A model generated the notes under the pieces. The model did no database searches and had not been told where the DNA came from. It was given only the letters and a program-made list of their open reading frames with translations. Both the position numbers and the translations under genes were made by a program. Below, in pieces: positions 6,257-11,110 of a stretch of DNA of 11,110 nt (position 1 is its first letter; each line of letters begins with the position of its first letter). This DNA is from Longimicrobiaceae bacterium (GTDB lineage: Bacteria > Gemmatimonadota > Gemmatimonadetes > Longimicrobiales > Longimicrobiaceae). The stretch is taken from the NCBI GenBank assembly GCA_030146875.1, contig JASLAX010000151.1:1-11110 (forward strand), written 5' to 3'.

Positions 6257-6293
6257 AGAGGCGGGCGGACCCGCACCGGGCCCGCCCGCCTCT
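6257..6293. terminator. Bidirectional hairpin terminator
   Basis: A 12-bp stem pairs 6257-6268 with 6282-6293; after an A-C mismatch, three more pairs (6270-6272 with 6278-6280) close on a five-base loop. It lies between the convergent DUF971 and response-regulator genes. Plus-strand tail is CGTTCTCC and minus-strand tail is CTCGTCC. Confidence 0.8.
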
Positions 6294-6316
6294 CGTTCTC
6301 CCCCTCCAGAAGAGCG

Positions 6317-6691
6317 TCAGTCGGACGGGCCGACCAGGCGCTGGACCTCCTGCAGGAAGGTGGGGGGCATGCACGGCTTGGTGAGGAAGCCGTCGAAGCC
6401 CTCCGCCTCCATCTCGGCGCGCGAGTAGGTGAGCGCCATCGCCGTGAAGGCCACGATGGGGATCCCCGCAGTCTCCGGGTCCTCCTTCAGCAGCCGCATG
6501 GCCTGCAGCCCGTCCATCACGGGCATGGCCAGGTCCATCACCACCAGGTCCGGACGGTGCGCGCGGACGAGATCCACCGCCTCGCGGCCGTTGCGGGCCT
6601 CCAGGGTGCGGTAGCCGTCGTGCTCCAGCACCGCGAGCAGGGCGGCGCGGTTGTCCTCGTGGTCGTCGGCCAGGAGAATCGTGCGGGTCAT
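6317..6691 (-). CDS. Single-domain response regulator (CheY/DivK-like)
   Basis: A 124-residue cytoplasmic receiver domain with no output domain. All conserved residues are present: Asp9 and Asp10 (LLADDHEDNR) for Mg2+, phospho-acceptor Asp53 (VVMDLAMPVMDG), Thr83 (AFTA) and Lys105 (GFLTKP). It should accept phosphate from a histidine kinase and act through protein contacts, as CheY, DivK and Spo0F do. The ATG at 6691 starts directly at the first beta strand, so nothing is missing at the N-terminus. No kinase or chemotaxis gene is in the window, so the partner is unknown. The gene is downstream of DUF488 on the same strand, 75 bases away with a small hairpin between, and is therefore probably a separate or read-through unit. 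Family assignment is secure; pathway is not. Confidence 0.93.
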   Translation of the reverse strand: MTRTILLADDHEDNRAALLAVLEHDGYRTLEARNGREAVDLVRAHRPDLVVMDLAMPVMDGLQAMRLLKEDPETAGIPIVAFTAMALTYSRAEMEAEGFDGFLTKPCMPPTFLQEVQRLVGPSD

Positions 6692-6706
6692 CGCGTCCGG
6701 GCCTGG

Positions 6707-6724
6707 GGGACCCGCGGGGGTCCC
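6707..6724 (-). terminator. Small hairpin between DUF488 and response regulator
   Basis: A 7-bp stem pairs 6707-6713 with 6718-6724 around a four-base loop. It lies after the DUF488 stop and before the response-regulator start on the minus strand. It may be a weak terminator or attenuator; no T-tract follows. Confidence 0.35.
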
Positions 6725-6766
6725 GTGAATGGTGCGGCGCCCGCCCCGGTCGTGGCGGCGCGGCGC

Positions 6767-7330
6767 TCAGCCGCCGAACAGCTCGCCCTGGGGCGGCGGC
6801 GGGGCGGGGTACTCCACCCCGCCGTCGGGCCGGAGCACCGCCCCCGGCGTGGGCGCGTGGGGCCCCGAGCGCCCGGGGCCCAGCAGGTCCGTCACCGGCA
6901 CGCCGCGCGCCAGCAGCGCGTCCGCGATCAGCCGGCGGTGGCAGCGCCACGGCACCGCCTCGGCGCACATGATCGTGGTGGGGGCGGCACGGCCCCGCTC
7001 CATCACCCGCTCCAGCGCCGCCCGGAACTCCGCCGTGCCCATGTGGTCGGCATAGGCGCGGAAGGCCGGGTTGCGCCAGGCGCCGTTGGGCGAGGGCGGC
7101 GCGTCCCCGGGCACGGCGCGGCGTCCGCCCAGGTCGGGCTCGTGCGCGTACCCGATCCCCTCCGCCGCCAGCGACGCGGCCAGCGCCCCGCCGCCGAAGT
7201 GGGGGTGCCGGCGCGAGCCGGGGAAGCGCCGCACGTCCACCAGCGTGCGGATGCCGTGCTCCCGCAGCAGTGCCAGGAACTCGTCCAGCGTGCGCGTGGA
7301 GTGGCCCACGGTGTAGATCGGATCCGTCAC
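6767..7330 (-). CDS. DUF488 family protein
   Basis: A 187-residue cytoplasmic protein. The start is the GTG at 7330 (MTDPIYTVGHS); the frame is open further upstream, but there it only shadows the hydrolase gene. DUF488 hallmarks are clear: TVGHSTRTLDEF at residues 7-18, VDVRRFPGSRRHPHF at 31-45, a LGGRR motif at 67-71, and near the end IMCAEAVPWRCHRRLIADAL (120-139), whose Cys, Glu, Cys-His-Arg residues are the family's conserved cluster. The C-terminus ends in QGELFGG, which resembles the QxxLF motif that binds the DNA sliding clamp. The molecular role of DUF488 is not established; a link to nucleic-acid metabolism is often suspected. It lies 31 bases downstream of the alpha/beta hydrolase on the same strand and is probably co-transcribed. 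A Shine-Dalgarno is weak, so the exact start is moderately sure. Confidence 0.88.
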   Translation of the reverse strand: MTDPIYTVGHSTRTLDEFLALLREHGIRTLVDVRRFPGSRRHPHFGGGALAASLAAEGIGYAHEPDLGGRRAVPGDAPPSPNGAWRNPAFRAYADHMGTAEFRAALERVMERGRAAPTTIMCAEAVPWRCHRRLIADALLARGVPVTDLLGPGRSGPHAPTPGAVLRPDGGVEYPAPPPPQGELFGG

Positions 7331-7361
7331 GCCGGTGCGACCCCGCAGGAGCCGGGCCGCG

Positions 7362-8516
<1,155 letters not shown>

Positions 8517-8586
8517 CGTACGGGCGGGGCGGGGGCCGGAAGGGAGGGCCCCTCACAACCTCGCGGGCGGCGGCGCCGGACGCAAC

Positions 8587-8618
8587 GAGGGCCCCGCGCC
8601 GTCTGGCGCGGGGCCCTC
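8587..8618 (-). terminator. Hairpin terminator after YceI gene
   Basis: A perfect 14-bp stem pairs 8587-8600 with 8605-8618 around a four-base loop, 23 bases beyond the minus-strand stop of the YceI gene. The minus-strand tail reads GTTGCGTCC. Confidence 0.85.
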
Positions 8619-8641
8619 CGTCGTCCATACCGACCGCGGGG

Positions 8642-9277
8642 TCAGGTGGCGGGACGCTCCACGGCGGCGATGGTGATCTCGATCTCCACCTCGTCGCCCA
8701 GCACCACGCCGCCGGCCTCGGCCGCGCGGTTCCACGCCACGCCGTAGTCCAGGCGGTTGATGGTGGTGGACGCCTCGAAGCCCATGCGGCGCTTGCCGGG
8801 GGCGCCGGTCACCTCCGTCATGCGCCCCTCCAGCGTCACCGGCCTGGTCACCCCGCCCATGGTCAGGTTGCCGTGCACCTTCAGGTCGCGCCCCTGCGTC
8901 TCCACGCGCGTGCTGCGGAAGGTGATGATGGGGTGCGTGGGGGCGTCGAAGAAGTCGCCGGTGCGCAGGTGGTTGTCGCGCCGCTCGTTGTTGGTGTCGA
9001 TGGAGGCCGTCTGGATCTCCACCTCCACCGACCCGCCCGTCAGGTTCGCGGGGTCCGCGACCACGGTGCCCTTCCACGTGTTGAACTGCCCGCGCACGCG
9101 CGACACCAGGTGGCGGATGCGGAAGGTGAGCTCGGAGTGGCTCTGGTCGATCTCCCAGCGGACGGGAGCGGCGGCGGCCGGACGCGCGGAGCGGGCGGCC
9201 TGGGCCTGCGTGGAGGCGGTTCCCCCCGCCACCAGGGCCGAGGCGAGGAGCAGCGTGGCGTACGTCCGGATCTTCAT
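8642..9277 (-). CDS. YceI family secreted protein
   Basis: A 211-residue periplasmic lipocalin-like protein. The ATG at 9277 is supported by GGAGG at 9282-9286 and the signal peptide; the frame is open far upstream, but that extension is Arg/Gly/Pro-rich shadow. Residues 1-27 form a type I signal (TLLLASALVAGG, likely cleavage near AQA). The mature domain shows YceI features throughout: WEIDQSHSELTFRIRHL at 41-57, TASIDTNNERRDNHLRTGDFF at 90-110, PIITFRSTRV, GNLTMGGVTRPVTLEG at 136-151, LDYGVAWN, and LGDEVEIEITI at 193-203. Family members bind long isoprenoid or other hydrophobic ligands in a beta-barrel; the ligand here is unknown. The gene is monocistronic, with a candidate operator upstream and its own terminator. 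Confidence 0.94.
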   Translation of the reverse strand: MKIRTYATLLLASALVAGGTASTQAQAARSARPAAAAPVRWEIDQSHSELTFRIRHLVSRVRGQFNTWKGTVVADPANLTGGSVEVEIQTASIDTNNERRDNHLRTGDFFDAPTHPIITFRSTRVETQGRDLKVHGNLTMGGVTRPVTLEGRMTEVTGAPGKRRMGFEASTTINRLDYGVAWNRAAEAGGVVLGDEVEIEITIAAVERPAT

Positions 9278-9308
9278 GCGTCCTCCGACGAGCGTTGGGC
9301 GGTGATTC

Positions 9309-9324
9309 CGTTCAGGGATGAACG
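9309..9324. promoter_or_regulatory. Perfect dyad upstream of YceI gene
   Basis: CGTTCA and TGAACG flank a four-base centre, forming a perfect inverted repeat 31 bases before the YceI ATG. Its TTCA/TGAA content stands out against the GC-rich surroundings. It fits a dimeric repressor site or a small leader hairpin; the regulator is unknown. Confidence 0.35.
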
Positions 9325-9528
9325 ACCTGGCGGAAGAACCCCGCCGAGCCCTCCGGGTTCCCCTCGCGCGCGGGTCGTCCTCCACGCGTCCGACGCGGCC
9401 GGGCCCGCCTCCCGGTGTCCAACCCGGCGCCCCCGATCGGGTTGAGCCGGTCGGAGGACGTGCGCCGAACCTCGATCCCCATCCCCGCGGCGTGTCGCCT
9501 CGTGCGCGGAGGTGGGGACGACGGCGTG
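9325..9528. other. Intergenic region between TPR and YceI genes
   Basis: No gene is supported. Two short hairpins are visible: GAACCC/GGGTTC at 9336-9341 and 9355-9360, and AACCCG/CGGGTT at 9421-9426 and 9438-9443. Either could end transcription from the TPR gene, but both are weaker than the other terminators in this window. Confidence 0.3.
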
Positions 9529-10518
9529 CTACTCCGGGCGCTCGCCCTCGCCCATGCGGGCCAGGTCCGCCTCCGCCGCGACGACCCCGAACGCCGCCCA
9601 GTTCCGCAGCGCGACCACGCGGCGGAAGACGGCGCGCGCCTCCTCCGTCCGCCCGTTGTAGAGGTGCCAGGCGCCCACGCCGTAGCCCTGCGTGGCCACC
9701 TGCACGTCGTCCCCTCCGGCGGCGAGGAGCGAGTCGGGGGGAAGCTCGCCGCGGTACATCAGCAGGCGACGGTGGTAGGCGTCGTTCTCCAGGATCCGCA
9801 TGTCGCGCCGGATGGGCTCCAGCACCCGCCGCGCCTCCTCGTCCCGGCCCAGGCGGCGCAGCGACATGTAGAGCCAGTCGGACGCCGACACGCGCGAGTC
9901 GTCGTTGGCGGCCAGGGAGAGGTCGTGCCTCCACGCCTCGGCCGCGCCGGCGAAGTCGCCCTTCAGGTAGCGGGCGAGCGCCAGGTGATACCAGATGTTG
10001 CCCTGCAGGGTGGTGAGCGGGACGTTGAAGCGGTTGGGCGCTCCGTCGGGCTCCACCTCGTTCGGCCTGCCGCGCGTCAGCGCCGCGGCGCGCTCCAGGT
10101 CGGCGATGGCGCGGTCGGGCTGGCGCAGCGTGATCCAGCGGTGGCCGCGGTGGCGGAGGAGGCGCGCGTCGCCCGGATGCCGGCGGATGCCCTCGGTGAA
10201 GACGGCCACGGCCTCGCGGTAGCGGCCCAGGTACCCCAGCCGCCGGCCCAGCCAGATCGCCGCGTCGGCGCTCCCGGGGTCCCGCTCGTACGCCTCGCGG
10301 GCGCGCGCCAGGTCCGCCTCCAGCCGCGCCCGCGTCCCCGCCGCGAGCGGCGGCGCGTGCAGGGGGCGGCCCAGGAACGAGACCGCCTCCGGAGACCCGG
10401 CCTCCGTGGCGGAGGACGACGCGCTGGGCGAGGGCGCCGCCGGCGGTACGGACGGCGCGCAGGCGGCGAGGAGCAGCGCGGCGAGGAACGGCGCGGCGAG
10501 CGGCAGGGCGGCTCTCAT
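9529..10518 (-). CDS. TPR-repeat lipoprotein
   Basis: A 329-residue exported protein. The ATG at 10518 has GGAG four bases upstream and begins a lipoprotein signal ending in LLAAC (Cys20). A Pro/Ser/Ala linker spans about 21-45. Residues about 62-200 form tetratricopeptide-type helical pairs: ADAAIWLGRRLGYLGRYREA at 84-103, then ARLLRHRGHRWITLRQPDRA, and a third around YHLALARYLKGDFAGAAEAW. A further set lies at 213-232 and 282-303. TPRs bind partner proteins; no enzyme motif is visible. It starts 29 bases after the stop of the upstream TonB-domain gene, so the two are likely co-transcribed and may work together at the envelope. The pattern LGRRLGYLGRYREAV..F is common in lipoproteins of this kind, but no specific role is known. 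Confidence 0.85.
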   Translation of the reverse strand: MRAALPLAAPFLAALLLAACAPSVPPAAPSPSASSSATEAGSPEAVSFLGRPLHAPPLAAGTRARLEADLARAREAYERDPGSADAAIWLGRRLGYLGRYREAVAVFTEGIRRHPGDARLLRHRGHRWITLRQPDRAIADLERAAALTRGRPNEVEPDGAPNRFNVPLTTLQGNIWYHLALARYLKGDFAGAAEAWRHDLSLAANDDSRVSASDWLYMSLRRLGRDEEARRVLEPIRRDMRILENDAYHRRLLMYRGELPPDSLLAAGGDDVQVATQGYGVGAWHLYNGRTEEARAVFRRVVALRNWAAFGVVAAEADLARMGEGERPE

Positions 10519-10547
10519 GGCGCTCCGGGTCGGGAGGGACGGCGGAC

Positions 10548-11110
10548 TCAGCGGATGGTGAGGCGGATGGCCGCGCGGCCGGGGACGGGGTAGCCGTCCT
10601 CGGTCGCGGGCTCGAACACCATCGCGCGCACGAGGTTCACCAGCGAGCTCTCGCGCACGCGGAGGCGGGTGTGGTCCACGCGCACGTCGGTCACGCGCCC
10701 GGCGGCGTCCAGGCTCACCCGCACCCACACGCGGCGGTCGACCCCCTCCAGGGCGGAGGCGGGGTCCGGCCCGCGCACGTCGCCCCAGGCGTCGCCCGCC
10801 ACCTCCACGGTGCGGTCGCGCGCCGCCGCGGGGCACGTCTCGCCGCGGGAGACGCGCATCCGCAGGGGGCTCCCGCCCTCCAGCCGCAGCCGCACGCCCC
10901 AGTCGGCGGTCGCGGGCGCCGTCTCGCGCCGGTGGGCGAAGACGAGGCGCTGCAGCGAGTCCGCCGCCGCCTGGGGCGCGGACGTCTCCAGCACGGCGCG
11001 GCGGACGTTGGTGCCGAACCGGTCGTAGCGGAGCGCGACGGTCGCGTGCCCGGCATCCGCCCCCAGCAGGGCGCCCGCCGCCGCGGACAGGGCGGCGGAG
11101 TCCACCAGCG
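10548..11110 (-). CDS. TonB C-terminal domain protein, 5' end outside window
   Basis: The last 187 or so residues of a protein whose N-terminus lies beyond the window; the frame is open to the edge, so the GTG at 11105 need not be the start. The final 62 residues match a TonB-type C-terminal domain: RVWVRVSLDAAGRVTDVRVD, a helix around SSLVNLVRAM, then VFEPATEDGYPVPGRAAIRLTI. In TonB this domain contacts outer-membrane receptors; related copies occur in many Gram-negative envelope proteins that do not energise transport. The preceding 120 residues are a beta-rich region without a Pro-rich spacer in the visible part, with a single Cys in GETCPAA. The N-terminal anchor cannot be seen, so whether it is a true energy transducer is open. 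A TPR lipoprotein gene follows 29 bases later. Confidence 0.8.
   Translation of the reverse strand, partial: LVDSAALSAAAGALLGADAGHATVALRYDRFGTNVRRAVLETSAPQAAADSLQRLVFAHRRETAPATADWGVRLRLEGGSPLRMRVSRGETCPAAARDRTVEVAGDAWGDVRGPDPASALEGVDRRVWVRVSLDAAGRVTDVRVDHTRLRVRESSLVNLVRAMVFEPATEDGYPVPGRAAIRLTIR

Noticed and set aside
4594..6276. Minus-strand open frame of 560 codons
   Set aside because: Arg/Ser-rich shadow of the protease and DUF971 genes; its N-terminal part comes from the repeat element at 6065-6214.
9278..9934. N-terminal extension of the YceI frame
   Set aside because: A good ribosome binding site and signal peptide mark the start at 9277; the extension overlaps the TPR gene on the same strand in another frame.

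Overview
This 11.1 kb window is very GC-rich chromosomal DNA with short intergenic gaps, strong GC hairpin terminators and many exported proteins. The gene mix (two DUF2911 proteins in tandem, a PDZ protein with a CGDC motif, a DUF971 protein, a YceI protein, a TPR lipoprotein and a TonB C-terminal domain) suggests a Gemmatimonadota bacterium, perhaps Longimicrobium-like. This placement is an inference from composition and gene content; no rRNA or tRNA marker is present.

Layout. (1) 1-1128: the 3' end of a plus-strand PDZ-domain gene runs into a hairpin terminator and meets an unrecognised minus-strand gene of 128 codons. (2) 1262-3740: two tandem plus-strand paralogues, each with a shared N-terminal beta-rich region fused to a C-terminal DUF2911 domain. 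The first has a lipobox and the second has an ordinary signal peptide. A perfect hairpin terminator follows. (3) 3741-4229: a long non-coding stretch holding a 20-bp palindrome, a cluster of three GTGCG/CGCAC dyads and a leader hairpin, ahead of a subtilisin-family (S8) lipoprotein protease at 4230-5531. (4) 5671-6015: a small DUF971 protein with a complete predicted metal site. (5) 6016-6316: a 150-bp repeat-like element and a bidirectional terminator. (6) 6317-8516, minus strand: a single-domain response regulator, a DUF488 protein and a membrane-anchored alpha/beta hydrolase; the last two look co-transcribed. (7) 8642-9277, minus strand: a secreted YceI protein. (8) 9529-11110, minus strand: a TPR lipoprotein directly downstream of a truncated gene with a TonB C-terminal domain.

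Most products act at the cell envelope or in the periplasm: the lipoproteins, the YceI protein, the PDZ protein, the protease and the TonB-like protein. The response regulator, DUF971 and DUF488 proteins are probably cytoplasmic. I see no defence island, CRISPR array, phage, insertion sequence or biosynthetic cluster. The least explained items are the tandem DUF2911 pair with its unnamed N-terminal domain, the dyad cluster upstream of the protease, the repeat element at 6065-6214 and the clamp-binding-like tail of the DUF488 protein.
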